Shown: piece after piece, positions 1 through 7,906 of the stretch | Layout: each line of letters starts with the position of its first letter | Position numbering within the stretch: position 1 is the first letter of the stretch | Origin: Devosia sediminis | GTDB lineage: Bacteria; Pseudomonadota; Alphaproteobacteria; Rhizobiales; Devosiaceae | DNA: 64,000 bases | Direction of reading: 5' to 3' | NCBI RefSeq assembly: GCF_016411825.1 | Contig: NZ_JAEKMH010000002.1 | Location: 1-64,000, forward strand | Program-made: the position numbers and the translations under genes | The notes under the pieces: generated by a model | Seen by the model: only the letters and a program-made list of their open reading frames with translations | Databases searched by the model: none | What the model was told of the DNA's origin: nothing

Positions 1-44
1 GTCTGCCAAAAACACCCAATCTCTCAACGATAACCAAACCATCA

Positions 45-72
45 AAAGCCCCGATCAATCGATCGGGGCTTT
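45..72. terminator. Rho-independent terminator hairpin, probably bidirectional
   Basis: A perfect 12-bp stem (arms at 45-56 and 61-72) closes a 4-nt AATC loop. The arm bases AAA/TTT give a short U-tract when read on either strand. It lies 33 bp beyond the stop of the leftward ABC importer operon and so is a good terminator for it. Confidence 0.8.
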
Positions 73-105
73 CGTGCTTTAGGCGGCATGAAAGGCCCAT
101 TTCGC

Positions 106-915
106 CTAGCCCGGCTGCCGGCCAAAAAAGGCCGAGGCTGGATCCGACAGCACCAAATGGCGGATCTGCGACCACAGCCGGGCCCGGAGCGTGGCATAGG
201 CGGGGAGGCCCTGTAGTCCCTCAATGGACCGGGGCCGCGGCAGGTCCACCTCGATATCGTCGAGCACGGCGCCTCGGCCCATGACGATGATCCGATCGGC
301 CAGCAGCAGGGCTTCGTCGACGCTGTGCGTGACGAACAGCACGGTCGGCTGCCGCTCGGCATGAAGCCGCAGCAGGTCCTCCTGCATCAGCTCGCGGGTC
401 TGCGCGTCGAGGCTGGCAAAGGGCTCGTCCATTAGGAGAATATCGGGATCGCCGACCAGGGCGCGCGCCAGGGCCACGCGCTGCTTCATGCCGCCCGAGA
501 GTTGTGCCGGATACTGATCCGCCCAGGCTTCGAGCCCGACTTTTCGGAGCTGGGCCATGGCGCGGTCGCGCCGGTCCGGCGGTGAGTATCCGCTTCCCTC
601 CAGCGCGAAGCCGACATTGTCGAGCACGCTGCGCCAGGGGAGGAGGCGGAAATTCTGGAACACGAAGCCGATCCTCGGACCGGGCACCGGCGCCGCGCCA
701 TCGATGGTCACCGTTCCCATATCGGGCGTGATGAGACCATCGGCGAGGCGCAGCAGGGTGGATTTGCCGCAACCCGATGGACCGACCACGGCGACGAATT
801 GCCGGGCCGGTACGTCGAGATCGATGGCCTGGACGGCCTGGATCGAACTCCCATCGCGTTGCCGGAAGGCCTTGCTGACACCGGCAAAGCGGATGGTTGG
901 GTGGGTCGGGGTCAT
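106..915 (-). CDS. ABC importer ATP-binding protein, nitrate/sulfonate/taurine (SsuB/TauB) type
   Basis: Cytoplasmic ATPase of a three-gene importer. The 269-residue protein shows Walker A (GPSGCGKST, about 45-53), the Q-loop (VFQNF), the ABC signature ([15 protein letters not shown], from about 139) and Walker B (ILLMDEP, about 159-165) followed by the D-loop SLD. The sequence style matches the SsuB/TauB/NrtD group, whose partners are NMT1-type binding proteins like the one just upstream. Its start codon overlaps the stop of the binding-protein gene in an ATGA, which indicates translational coupling. The substrate cannot be read from the ATPase; alkanesulfonates, nitrate or an organic nitrogen compound are all possible. 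Confidence 0.9.
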   Translation of the reverse strand: MTPTHPTIRFAGVSKAFRQRDGSSIQAVQAIDLDVPARQFVAVVGPSGCGKSTLLRLADGLITPDMGTVTIDGAAPVPGPRIGFVFQNFRLLPWRSVLDNVGFALEGSGYSPPDRRDRAMAQLRKVGLEAWADQYPAQLSGGMKQRVALARALVGDPDILLMDEPFASLDAQTRELMQEDLLRLHAERQPTVLFVTHSVDEALLLADRIIVMGRGAVLDDIEVDLPRPRSIEGLQGLPAYATLRARLWSQIRHLVLSDPASAFFGRQPG

Positions 916-1940
916 CGATCCGCCGGGTCAGCGCCGTCGACAATGCCGACTTCCGCGAGGACCGCGTCAAGGGGGCCGAAATCCACCCAGGCATCGAGGC
1001 TCGGGGCCGTCATGCCGGCGAAGTCCGCGGTGCGGTAGAGCCAGTCGGTGGTTTCGCGCAGTTCGGCAGCGCTCATGCCGCCATTGATGCTCCAGCTCCC
1101 GGCATAGCTCGGCGCGAGCGTTTCGAGCGTCTGGCGGTCGACATGCGGCAGCGCTTCGGCCATGGCATCCACCCACAATTGCGGATCGGCGGCGAAGTCG
1201 CGGCTGATCCGTATAAGGGCACGGATGACCGCCTCGACGTCCTCGGGCCGCTCCGCGAGCACCGAGGCGGGGACGGCGTTGACTTTGCTGACGACAGGCG
1301 CCGCCGCATAGTAGGCGTCTTGGTCGATGAGCACATGGAGGCCGGCTCTGTCGGGCAGGCTAACCCAGGTGCCGATGGACATGGTCGTGGCGTCCACCTG
1401 GCCGGCCGCGAGCGCCTGGGCCCGCACATTGGGCTGGCCAACGCTGAAGAGCTGCATGGAGTCGATATCGACGCCGAGCGTGTCGAACACTTCGGCGGAA
1501 AGGCTGTGGTCGACGCTGCCGATCCGGCCGATGGCGAAGACGGCGCCTTCGAGATCGGATGGCGCCGCGACGCTGTCTTTGGCGGCAATCAGGAACGGGA
1601 GCGACTTGTTGGGCGAAGTGACGGCGCGCAGGTCGTCGGCGCCGACTGCAATGGCCTGCAGCAGCGCATCGACGCCGATATTGGCCATGTCGCCATCGCC
1701 CGACTGGAGAGCGGCCAGTGCGGAGGGCGTCTGTTGCACCCGTACCAGTTCCACATCAACGCCTTCGCGCTCGAAATATCCCAGGGTCAAGGCAAGATCC
1801 ATGACTGAACTGGGCACCAGCGGCGGCTCAAGGTGGGTGACGACGAGGCGGAACGGCTCATCCGATTGCGCCAGGGCCGGGCCGGAAAGCAGCATAGCGA
1901 ACAGGAGCATGGAGGCGACGGTCGAGGTGATCTTGGGCAT
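912..1940 (-). CDS. ABC importer substrate-binding protein, NMT1/SsuA-like
   Basis: Periplasmic receptor of about 342 residues for the importer encoded here. The start at 1940 is chosen because it gives a signal peptide (MPKITSTVASMLLFAMLLSG, cleavage after PALA-QS); the frame is open much further upstream only because it shadows the permease gene. The mature protein has NMT1/THI5-like features: an early helix with LTLGYFEREGVDVELV, an LQSGDGDMANIGVDALLQA segment and a C-terminal helical region. The gene follows the permease with only 2 bp between them and overlaps the ATPase gene. Ligand unknown; no thiamine riboswitch was seen upstream, so a pyrimidine precursor is not favoured. Confidence 0.85.
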   Translation of the reverse strand: MPKITSTVASMLLFAMLLSGPALAQSDEPFRLVVTHLEPPLVPSSVMDLALTLGYFEREGVDVELVRVQQTPSALAALQSGDGDMANIGVDALLQAIAVGADDLRAVTSPNKSLPFLIAAKDSVAAPSDLEGAVFAIGRIGSVDHSLSAEVFDTLGVDIDSMQLFSVGQPNVRAQALAAGQVDATTMSIGTWVSLPDRAGLHVLIDQDAYYAAAPVVSKVNAVPASVLAERPEDVEAVIRALIRISRDFAADPQLWVDAMAEALPHVDRQTLETLAPSYAGSWSINGGMSAAELRETTDWLYRTADFAGMTAPSLDAWVDFGPLDAVLAEVGIVDGADPADR

Positions 1941-1942
1941 GA

Positions 1943-2716
1943 CTAGGTTGACCAACGGGTGAGATGGGCTTCGAGAAGCCGGAGCAGTTCGGTGACCAGG
2001 ACGCCGATGACGGCGAGGGTGAGGACCACGACGAAGTATTCGGCCATGCGGAAACTGTTTCCGTAAAGGGCGAGGAGCCCGCCAAGGCCGGTCACGGCGG
2101 TATAGAGTTCGGCGACCACGGTGTTGATCAGGCCGATCGTCGCGCCAATCCGAAGACCGGCGAGGATATAGGGCACGGCGCCGGGCAGGACCACGGCGCG
2201 GAAGATTTGCGCGCGGCCCGCGCCCACCGAGTGCGCCATCTCGACAAGATCGACATCGGCCTGCCGCACCCCGGCATAGGTGTTGATGACGATGGGCATG
2301 ACGGCGCCGAGAAAGACGACGAAGAGTTTTGCCTCGATGCCGAGGCCGAGCAGGACGATGATGAGCGGAATGAAGGCGACGCGCGGCGTGGCGGCCAGCG
2401 CATAGACATAGATTTCCAGTGTTCGGCCAAGCAGGCCGAAGGCGCCCATGACGATGCCGAGCGGCAGGGCGACCAATACGGCCAAAGCAAAGCCGCCGAG
2501 ATAGGTGCCGAGGCTGGTGAGCACGGCGGCCGCGAGCCGTCCATCGGCCCAGAGTCGCGCCGCTGCCTCTGCCGTTGCGAGCGGCGTGGGAATGACATTG
2601 CGGCTGACGAGCTGGGAGGCGATCCACCAGAGGGCGAGCAGCAGCAGGAGGAAGCCGAGGCGCGTTACGGCGACGAGCCATGGCGATGCCACCCTTTCCT
2701 CCCGACTGCCGATCAT
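1943..2716 (-). CDS. ABC importer permease, SsuC/TauC type
   Basis: Inner-membrane permease of the same importer, about 257 residues. Several hydrophobic segments are visible, beginning with LVAVTRLGFLLLLLALWW, and the EAA-type cytoplasmic loop reads VEMAHSVGAGRAQIFRAVVLPGA, where G-x3-IF..V-x-LP is the binding site for the ATPase. I take the ATG at 2716 because a GAGGACAGAG ribosome-binding site lies just upstream; an in-frame ATG at 2749 is possible but has no such site. It is the first gene of the leftward operon permease, binding protein, ATPase. Confidence 0.87.
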   Translation of the reverse strand: MIGSREERVASPWLVAVTRLGFLLLLLALWWIASQLVSRNVIPTPLATAEAAARLWADGRLAAAVLTSLGTYLGGFALAVLVALPLGIVMGAFGLLGRTLEIYVYALAATPRVAFIPLIIVLLGLGIEAKLFVVFLGAVMPIVINTYAGVRQADVDLVEMAHSVGAGRAQIFRAVVLPGAVPYILAGLRIGATIGLINTVVAELYTAVTGLGGLLALYGNSFRMAEYFVVVLTLAVIGVLVTELLRLLEAHLTRWST

Positions 2717-2838
2717 GTCTCTGTCCTCAGCTCGCCCGCTGTGCGGCACATGTGATCAAGACTGCGGCGCTTGTCCAGTAGCCATGGCAAGGTGCCGCTC
2801 AGCGCCCGGCGCCTGCGGTTGGAGATGCTGATGGAGCC

Positions 2839-2892
2839 CCGAGGCGCCCTTTGTCCCTGAGTGAATAGATAATGAGACGCAGGGCGCCTCGG
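2839..2892. repeat. Inverted repeat, 12-bp perfect arms with a 30-nt spacer
   Basis: CCGAGGCGCCCT at 2839-2850 is matched by AGGGCGCCTCGG at 2881-2892. The 30-nt spacer is comparatively AT-rich (GTGAATAGATAATGAG). It lacks a U-tract on either side, so it is not a classical terminator. It could be an RNA hairpin or the remains of a mobile repeat. Confidence 0.7.
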
Positions 2893-3093
2893 AGCGACGG
2901 GATTTCAGGCAGGGAGTTTCACTAGGGCCGGCTTACGCCGGAATTTCCCATCTCCGGACCCAGGCTCCGTAACGATTCAGAACCCTCCCGACTGTCGCCG
3001 AACGGTTGATCGTTGCAACCCCATCATCGCCCGGCTGATGACGAGGAGTATCGCAGAGGATTTGAGTGGCGGGGATAAGTTTTATCGTAAGAC

Positions 3094-3240
3094 CACCCCC
3101 ACCTAACCTCCCCCTGAAGAAGGGGGAGGGATGGATCGAGTGTGTCGGGGCTTTCGCGCAAATACCGGACTGCCCTCTCCCCCATGCGGGAGAGGGGGAC
3201 CGCGCGAAGCGTGGTGGAGAGGGGAGCGGCTGGTGCCGGC
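3094..3240. repeat. Composite intergenic palindromic repeat (family A copy 1)
   Basis: One hairpin pairs CCTCCCCCT (3107-3115) with AGGGGGAGG (3121-3129). A second pairs CCCTCTCCC (3173-3181) with GGGAGAGGG (3188-3196). The 26 nt at 3194-3219, which contain CGCGCGAAGCGTGGTGGAG, recur with two differences at 43276-43301. This resembles the short palindromic elements scattered through rhizobial genomes. Confidence 0.75.
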
Positions 3241-3461
3241 CTTGCCGATGACGGCTCGGTGTTCGTTGCCCCCCTCCACCGCCTTTCGGCGGTCCTTTCG
3301 AGCACAGCTCTCAAGGCGTTCTCACCTAAATCGCGCCACCGGAGCGATTTCGCCCAAGGCCGGTTCCGTAAACGGGTGAGGAATGGCCGCGGCTTGGTGG
3401 ACTTGTCGCCCCCAAGGGCGCTAGAGGGTTTGGCCACATCTGGCGTGGTTCAGGAGACGGC

Positions 3462-4247
3462 ATGCCGCGCTTTTCCGCCAATCTGTCCATGCTCTATCCA
3501 GAACTGGACTTCTTGGAGCGCTTTGCGGCCGCTGCGGCGGACGGCTTTGCGGCGGTCGAATATGTCGGCGCCTATGACCGGGAGCCGCAGGTATTGCGGG
3601 ACCTGCTCGACCGGCACGACCTCACCCAGGCGCTGTTCAACCTGCCGGCGGGCAATTGGGCGGCGGGTGAGCGGGGGATCGCTTGCCTGCCCGATCGCAT
3701 CGACGCGTTTCGTGAGAGTGTCGATACCGCCATTCGCTATGCCGAGGCGACCCGCTGTAACCAGGTCAATTGCCTTGCCGGCATCGTACCGCCGGGTGTC
3801 GACCGCCAGGCGGCTGAGCAGGTGCTGGTGGACAATTTGCGCCATGCGGCACCGCGCCTTGCCGATGCGGGCATAAAGCTGCTGCTCGAACCGATCAATC
3901 CGCGTGACATGCCCGGCTTTCTCGTCAACTCCACCGCTGACTACGAGCGGATCGCCGCCGAGGTCGGACACAACAACCTCTTCCTGCAGTACGATTTTTA
4001 CCACATGCAGGTGGTGCAGGGAGACCTGCTCAACACCTTCCGGCGCCTGCAGGGACGCATCGCCCATGTGCAGGTGGCTGACAATCCCGGGAGGCACGAA
4101 CCGGGATCGGGTGAGATCAACTATGCCGCTATTTTCGCAGCGCTCGACGCGGCCGGATATGACGGCTGGGTCGGCGCCGAATACCGGCCCCGGGCCGGCA
4201 CCAGCGAAGGGCTTGGCTGGTTCGAGCCCTGGCGCCGACGCCGCTAG
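3462..4247 (+). CDS. hyi: Hydroxypyruvate isomerase family protein (Hyi/OtnI), TIM barrel
   Basis: Predicted aldose-ketose isomerase of 261 residues acting on hydroxypyruvate/tartronate semialdehyde or on 2-oxo-tetronates. It begins PRFSANLSMLYPELDFLERF and carries NLPAGNWAAGERGIACLP, the LLLEPINPRDMPGF strand with the metal-binding Glu, QYDFYHMQ, ADNPGRHEPGSGEINY and GWVGAEYRP, all close to E. coli Hyi from memory of that protein. It stands alone, with repeats upstream and a phnE gene downstream on the other strand; the two genes share their last four bases (CTAG, a stop for both). OtnI activity would fit the four-carbon acid-sugar genes near 49272 and 56701, but distance makes that an inference. 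Confidence 0.88.
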   Translation: MPRFSANLSMLYPELDFLERFAAAAADGFAAVEYVGAYDREPQVLRDLLDRHDLTQALFNLPAGNWAAGERGIACLPDRIDAFRESVDTAIRYAEATRCNQVNCLAGIVPPGVDRQAAEQVLVDNLRHAAPRLADAGIKLLLEPINPRDMPGFLVNSTADYERIAAEVGHNNLFLQYDFYHMQVVQGDLLNTFRRLQGRIAHVQVADNPGRHEPGSGEINYAAIFAALDAAGYDGWVGAEYRPRAGTSEGLGWFEPWRRRR

Positions 4248-5074
4248 ATCAGCCGCGCTCGAATGCGGCGTGAAATGGCGTCGATCACGGCCACGGTGAC
4301 GAGGATCATCAGGATGATGAAGGCCGCTTCCTGCCAGTTGTTGATGCGGATGCGGTCGGAGAGCTGGAGGCCGATGCCGCCGGCGCCGACAATGCCCAGA
4401 ATGGTGGCCGAGCGGACATTGGATTCGAAGAAATAGAGCGCGTGGCTCATCATGACCGGGAAGACCTGCGGGAAGACGCCGAGCCGCACGATGTGGAGTT
4501 CGCCCCCGCCCGAGGCGCGGACGCCCTCGACTGGCTTTCGGTCGACATTCTCGATTGCCTCGGCAAAGAGCTTGCCGAAGACCATGACGTCGCCCACCGC
4601 AATGGCGAGCACGCCGGCAAAGGGGCCGAGCCCGACGGCAGAGACGAAGATCAGCGCCCAGACGAGGCCATCGATGCCACGAAAGGCGTCGAAGAAGCGG
4701 CGGATGCCGAAGTGGAAAACCCAGTTGGGCACGATGTTCTTGGCGCCGAGGAAGCCAAGCGGCAGGGCGACGACGAAGGCGATGACGGTGCCTAGAAACG
4801 CCATTGCCACGGTTTCGAGCATGGCCAGCGTATAGTCCCAGAGCCCGTCGCCCGGCCAGGGCGGGATCATCAGGGTGACCAGCAGCCCGAGCTTGTTGAG
4901 GCCGTTGAGCAAGCGCATGGGGGAAGCGTCGATCCACCAAAGGCCGAAACCGAGCGCGGCGAAAAAGGCGAGCCACAGAGCCCAGTCGCGAAGGCGGTGC
5001 GGCAGGGGGCGCACGAAAAGGCCGGGATGGATGCGCTTGAGGCGGGCAATATCGGCGGGCTGGGCAAGGGTCAT
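4244..5074 (-). CDS. phnE: Phosphonate ABC transporter permease PhnE (importer 1, second permease)
   Basis: Inner-membrane channel subunit, 276 residues, of the phosphonate importer phnC-phnD-phnE-phnE. It has about six hydrophobic segments, and the cytoplasmic coupling loop is AIENVDRKPVEGVRASGGGELHIVRLGVFPQVFP. ESNVRSATILGIVGAGGIG is the characteristic PhnE segment before the last helices. The gene lies 3 bp after the first phnE, so the two subunits probably form a heterodimer. It is the last gene of the leftward phn operon. Confidence 0.93.
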   Translation of the reverse strand: MTLAQPADIARLKRIHPGLFVRPLPHRLRDWALWLAFFAALGFGLWWIDASPMRLLNGLNKLGLLVTLMIPPWPGDGLWDYTLAMLETVAMAFLGTVIAFVVALPLGFLGAKNIVPNWVFHFGIRRFFDAFRGIDGLVWALIFVSAVGLGPFAGVLAIAVGDVMVFGKLFAEAIENVDRKPVEGVRASGGGELHIVRLGVFPQVFPVMMSHALYFFESNVRSATILGIVGAGGIGLQLSDRIRINNWQEAAFIILMILVTVAVIDAISRRIRARLI

Positions 5075-5077
5075 GGA

Positions 5078-5989
5078 TCAGGCGCTCTGCTGAAGGCTGT
5101 GGCCGATGAGGCGATGGCGGATGGTTTCGCAGATGATGTCGATCACCGAGGTGGTGAGGATCAACAGCAGCATGATGGCGGAGATGTCGGTATATTCGAA
5201 CTGGCGAATGGCGACGTAGAGGTCCTCGCCAATGCCGCCGGCACCGACCAGGCCCAGCGCCGAAGCGCCACGGACATTGATCTCGAAGCGCAGCAGAAGA
5301 TAGCTGGCATAATTGGGCAGGGCCTGTGGCACGACGCCAAGGCGCATGATCATCGGCCAGTTGCCGCCCGAGGCGCGGACGCCCTCGATGGGGCCGGGAT
5401 CGACATTCTCGTTGACCTCGGCAAAGAGTTTTCCAAGCGAGCCTGCCGTGTGCACGGCGATGGCCAGAACACCGGCAAAGGGGCCGAGCCCGAAGGCGAA
5501 GACGAAGATCAGCGCAAAGACCAGTTCGGGCACGGTGCGGCAGAATTCGAGCGCGCGGCGGGCGGCAAAATAGATGCCTGAATTCTGCACCAGGTTGCGC
5601 GAAGCGGGAAAGCAGAGAGCAAGGGCGAGGACGCCGCCCAGCACGGTGCCGACAAAGCCCATGAGGATGGTTTCGACCAGGAGGCGCGTCCAGAAGCGGA
5701 GGCCCCAATACCATTCGGCCATGTCGGCGCCGAAATTTTCGAGCGTCAGCGTCGGTAGCGTTCCGGCAATGTAGTTCCAGGCCATGGGGAGGCCCTTGAT
5801 GAGCCCCGGAATGGAAAAGTCGCTGACGGCTACCGAGGCGACCAGCGCCACGAGGAACAGCGCGCCATACAGAAAGGTCCAGTTGCGGCGGGTGAACTGC
5901 TGCTGGCGATAGCGGTCCTCGAAGGAGGTGAGGCGCTCTTCGCGCGTCGTCGAGGACAATCTGCCATTGGTTTGGGTCAGGGTGGACAC
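5078..5989 (-). CDS. phnE: Phosphonate ABC transporter permease PhnE (importer 1, first permease)
   Basis: Inner-membrane permease of 303 residues, GTG start at 5989. The N terminus is a basic cytoplasmic extension of about 45 residues before the first hydrophobic helix (FLYGALFLVALVASVAVSDF). The coupling loop contains NVDPGPIEGVRASGGNWPMIMRLGVVPQALP, and the PhnE-specific RFEINVRGASALGLVGAGGIG follows. It is separated from phnD by about 60 bp containing a hairpin, and sits 3 bp before the second phnE. Confidence 0.93.
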   Translation of the reverse strand: MSTLTQTNGRLSSTTREERLTSFEDRYRQQQFTRRNWTFLYGALFLVALVASVAVSDFSIPGLIKGLPMAWNYIAGTLPTLTLENFGADMAEWYWGLRFWTRLLVETILMGFVGTVLGGVLALALCFPASRNLVQNSGIYFAARRALEFCRTVPELVFALIFVFAFGLGPFAGVLAIAVHTAGSLGKLFAEVNENVDPGPIEGVRASGGNWPMIMRLGVVPQALPNYASYLLLRFEINVRGASALGLVGAGGIGEDLYVAIRQFEYTDISAIMLLLILTTSVIDIICETIRHRLIGHSLQQSA

Positions 5990-6011
5990 GCGCGCCTCAC
6001 GAAGAAAAGAA

Positions 6012-6038
6012 GGCCGGCACGCGACATGCGCACCGGCC
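6012..6038 (-). terminator. Attenuator-type hairpin between phnD and phnE
   Basis: GGCCGG (6012-6017) pairs with CCGGCC (6033-6038), with three further inner pairs across two mismatches. Read on the minus strand the stem is followed by TTCTTTTCTTC. It lies just after the phnD stop, so it may lower expression of the permeases relative to the binding protein or protect the 3' end of phnD mRNA. Confidence 0.6.
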
Positions 6039-6049
6039 AGTCAGGGACA

Positions 6050-6970
6050 TCAGTTGCCGTTCTTGCGGCGCTCTTCGGCGTTGAATTCGGTGATCGCCAC
6101 CACGTCGAGATAGTCTTCGTGCTTGGCTTCGACATAACCGCTCGAGGTGCCGTTGCTGTAGGTGGCGAAGCCCTCAGGGTCCTTTTCCGGGAAGGCCATC
6201 AACGCGGCCTTGAACTCGTCCTGCAATTCCTGCGGCAGGGTCGTGTTGATCATGACCGGGGTGTTGGGGATGACCGGCGAGGTCCAGATGATACGGACGG
6301 AGCCGGGCTCGATCAGGCCCTTCTTTTCCATGGTCTGGATGTTGCCGGCAGTCTCGTTGCGCCAGTGGGTGGCGACGGCTTCGAACGTGCCGTTGACCAG
6401 GGCCATAACGGACTGCTCGTGGCCGCCCGAAAAGGCGACTTCGCTGAAATACTCGTCGGCCGAGGTCTGGAGTTCGGTCGCCAGGTAATAGGAGGGGACG
6501 GCATAGCCCGAGGTCGAATTCGGATCGGCAAAGGCGAAGGACTTGCCCTTGATGTCTTCGAGGCTCTGGTAGGGGCTGTCGGCGCGCACGGCGATGACGG
6601 AATAGTAGCCGAGATTACCTTCGGCATCGAGCGTCACGGCGACCGGGGCGATATCCTCGCCCATGATCTTGCGGGCCAGGGCATAGGCGGCCGGGCCGAC
6701 CGAGGCGATCTGCACATGGCCGGCGCGCATGGCTTCGATGACGGCGGCATAGTCGGTGCCGCGGATCATCTTGACCGGCACGCCCAGCTCGCGGCTGAGA
6801 TAGTCGGCATAGGGCTGGTTGCGGGCAATGGCGTCGGTCTCGTTCTCGCCCGAGGAAATGCCGATGGTGAGTTCGGGGAACTCGGCGCGCCAGTCCTGGG
6901 CCAGGGCCGGGGAGACGAGGGCGAGCGAAGCCAGCGCGGCCACAAGGCCACGACGCGTCAGGGTAAGCAT
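6050..6970 (-). CDS. phnD: Phosphonate ABC transporter substrate-binding protein PhnD (importer 1)
   Basis: Periplasmic receptor for alkylphosphonates, 306 residues. The signal peptide is RRGLVAALASLALVSPALAQ. PhnD-family features are LTIGISSGENETDAIARNQPYADYL near the mature N terminus, DYAAVIEAMRAGHVQIASVGPAAY, and KSFAFADPNSTSGYAVPSYYL, a loop that in this family contacts the phosphonate group. It is encoded between phnC and phnE. The second PhnD (17795) differs strongly in sequence, so the two receptors probably differ in ligand range. Confidence 0.94.
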   Translation of the reverse strand: MLTLTRRGLVAALASLALVSPALAQDWRAEFPELTIGISSGENETDAIARNQPYADYLSRELGVPVKMIRGTDYAAVIEAMRAGHVQIASVGPAAYALARKIMGEDIAPVAVTLDAEGNLGYYSVIAVRADSPYQSLEDIKGKSFAFADPNSTSGYAVPSYYLATELQTSADEYFSEVAFSGGHEQSVMALVNGTFEAVATHWRNETAGNIQTMEKKGLIEPGSVRIIWTSPVIPNTPVMINTTLPQELQDEFKAALMAFPEKDPEGFATYSNGTSSGYVEAKHEDYLDVVAITEFNAEERRKNGN

Positions 6971-7002
6971 GTCTGTTTCTCCGAGGTGGGGTTGGGCGGC
7001 GC

Positions 7003-7821
7003 TTAGTGCGCCGTCTCCATCTGTCGTTGGCCGGTGTGGCCAGTCGCAGCGATGGTCGAGGTCAGGCTCTCGTCCACGGCTGATTGGGTGTCGTCACCAT
7101 AGATCTGCTGGATCATGGCGCTGGTGAGCTGCGCCGGCGTGCCGTCGAAGACGACATGGCCATGGGCCATGCCGATGATGCGGTCGCAATAGGCGCGGGC
7201 CGCGTCCAGCGTGTGCAGATTGGTGATGACGGTGATCTTGTCCTGCTGGTTGATGGTGCGCAGGGCCTCCATCACCAGCCGCGCATTGCGCGGATCGAGC
7301 GAGGCGATGGGCTCGTCGGCAAGGATGATGCTGGGCTTCTGCATCAGGGCGCGGGCGATGGCGACGCGCTGCTGCTGGCCGCCCGAAAGGGTATCGGCGC
7401 GCTGCAGGGCCTGCGACAGAAGGTCGAGCCGGTCGAGCGCCATGGCCGCATTGGCGCGATCCGCCGCCGAAAAATGCTTGAACATGACCGGCAGGGTTCC
7501 GGCGCTGCCGATCCGGCCGATCAGCACATTGGTGAGCACGTCGAGCCGGTCGACGAGGTTGAACTGCTGGAAGATCATGGCGCAGCGGGCGCGCCAGGAT
7601 CGGAGGTCATTGCCCTTGAGACTGCCGACATTGACGTCACCGGAGGTGATCCGGCCCTCGTCGGCAGTGGCCAGCCGGTTGATCAGGCGGAGAAGCGTCG
7701 ACTTGCCGGCGCCGGACCGACCGATGACCCCGACCATCTGGCCGGGGACGAAACTGGTCGACACGTTGTTGACGGCAATGGTGTCGCCAAAGCGCTTGGT
7801 GACGTTTCTCAGCTCCAGCAT
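7003..7821 (-). CDS. phnC: Phosphonate ABC transporter ATP-binding protein PhnC (importer 1)
   Basis: ATPase of importer 1, 272 residues. Walker [10 protein letters not shown] is at 34-42, the Q-loop is [14 protein letters not shown], the signature [19 protein letters not shown], and Walker B IILADEP with IASLDP. The [14 protein letters not shown] and FQQFNLV segments are typical of PhnC. The start at 7821 has AAGGGGTGG upstream. The gene begins 54 bp downstream of phnM; the gap and the end of phnM carry a Pho-box-like array and a PhnF-type operator, so phnC-D-E-E can probably be transcribed from its own promoter as well as by read-through. Confidence 0.94.
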   Translation of the reverse strand: MLELRNVTKRFGDTIAVNNVSTSFVPGQMVGVIGRSGAGKSTLLRLINRLATADEGRITSGDVNVGSLKGNDLRSWRARCAMIFQQFNLVDRLDVLTNVLIGRIGSAGTLPVMFKHFSAADRANAAMALDRLDLLSQALQRADTLSGGQQQRVAIARALMQKPSIILADEPIASLDPRNARLVMEALRTINQQDKITVITNLHTLDAARAYCDRIIGMAHGHVVFDGTPAQLTSAMIQQIYGDDTQSAVDESLTSTIAATGHTGQRQMETAH

Positions 7822-7866
7822 GGTCCACCCCTTGGGTTCGCTATGAGTTGACCCTAGTCCGGCTAG

Positions 7867-7906
7867 ATGACAGCGTTAACTCATTCGAATGACACGTCCG
7901 TGACGC
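7867..7906 (-). promoter_or_regulatory. Pho-box-like array ahead of phnC, partly inside phnM
   Basis: On the minus strand the heptamers GCGTCAC (7900-7906), GTGTCAT (7889-7895) and CTGTCAT (7867-7873) resemble the PhoB heptamer CTGTCAT/C. Their starts are 11 and 22 bp apart, which is the helical phasing PhoB binding requires. The last copy is a perfect match. The array overlaps the last codons of phnM and the PhnF-type palindrome at 7880-7893. Activation by PhoB under phosphate limitation is inferred. Confidence 0.7.

Larger units (their letters stand above)
2717..3461. other. Gene-free region of 745 bp rich in inverted repeats
   Basis: Neither strand has a frame with a credible start, ribosome-binding site and family resemblance. 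The stretch holds the promoter side of the leftward importer operon, a long-stem inverted repeat (2839-2892), a composite rhizobial-type repeat (3094-3240), and two smaller hairpins at 3278-3293 (ACCGCC/GGCGGT around TTTC) and 3328-3350 (AAATCGC/GCGATTT). I recognise no riboswitch in it. Confidence 0.6.

Noticed and set aside
912-2681. One open frame of 589 codons spanning binding protein and permease, as if a fusion
   Set aside because: The first 247 codons are an out-of-frame, Arg-rich shadow of the permease gene. A signal peptide begins at 1940, which marks the real start.
2717-3461. Thiamine (TPP) riboswitch before the NMT1-type importer
   Set aside because: I looked for the CTGAGA and ACCTGAT-type conserved blocks in both orientations and did not find a convincing set.
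5972-7006. Long antisense frame over phnD
   Set aside because: High GC content keeps antisense frames open. It has no ribosome-binding site or recognisable domain, and phnD is unmistakable on the other strand.
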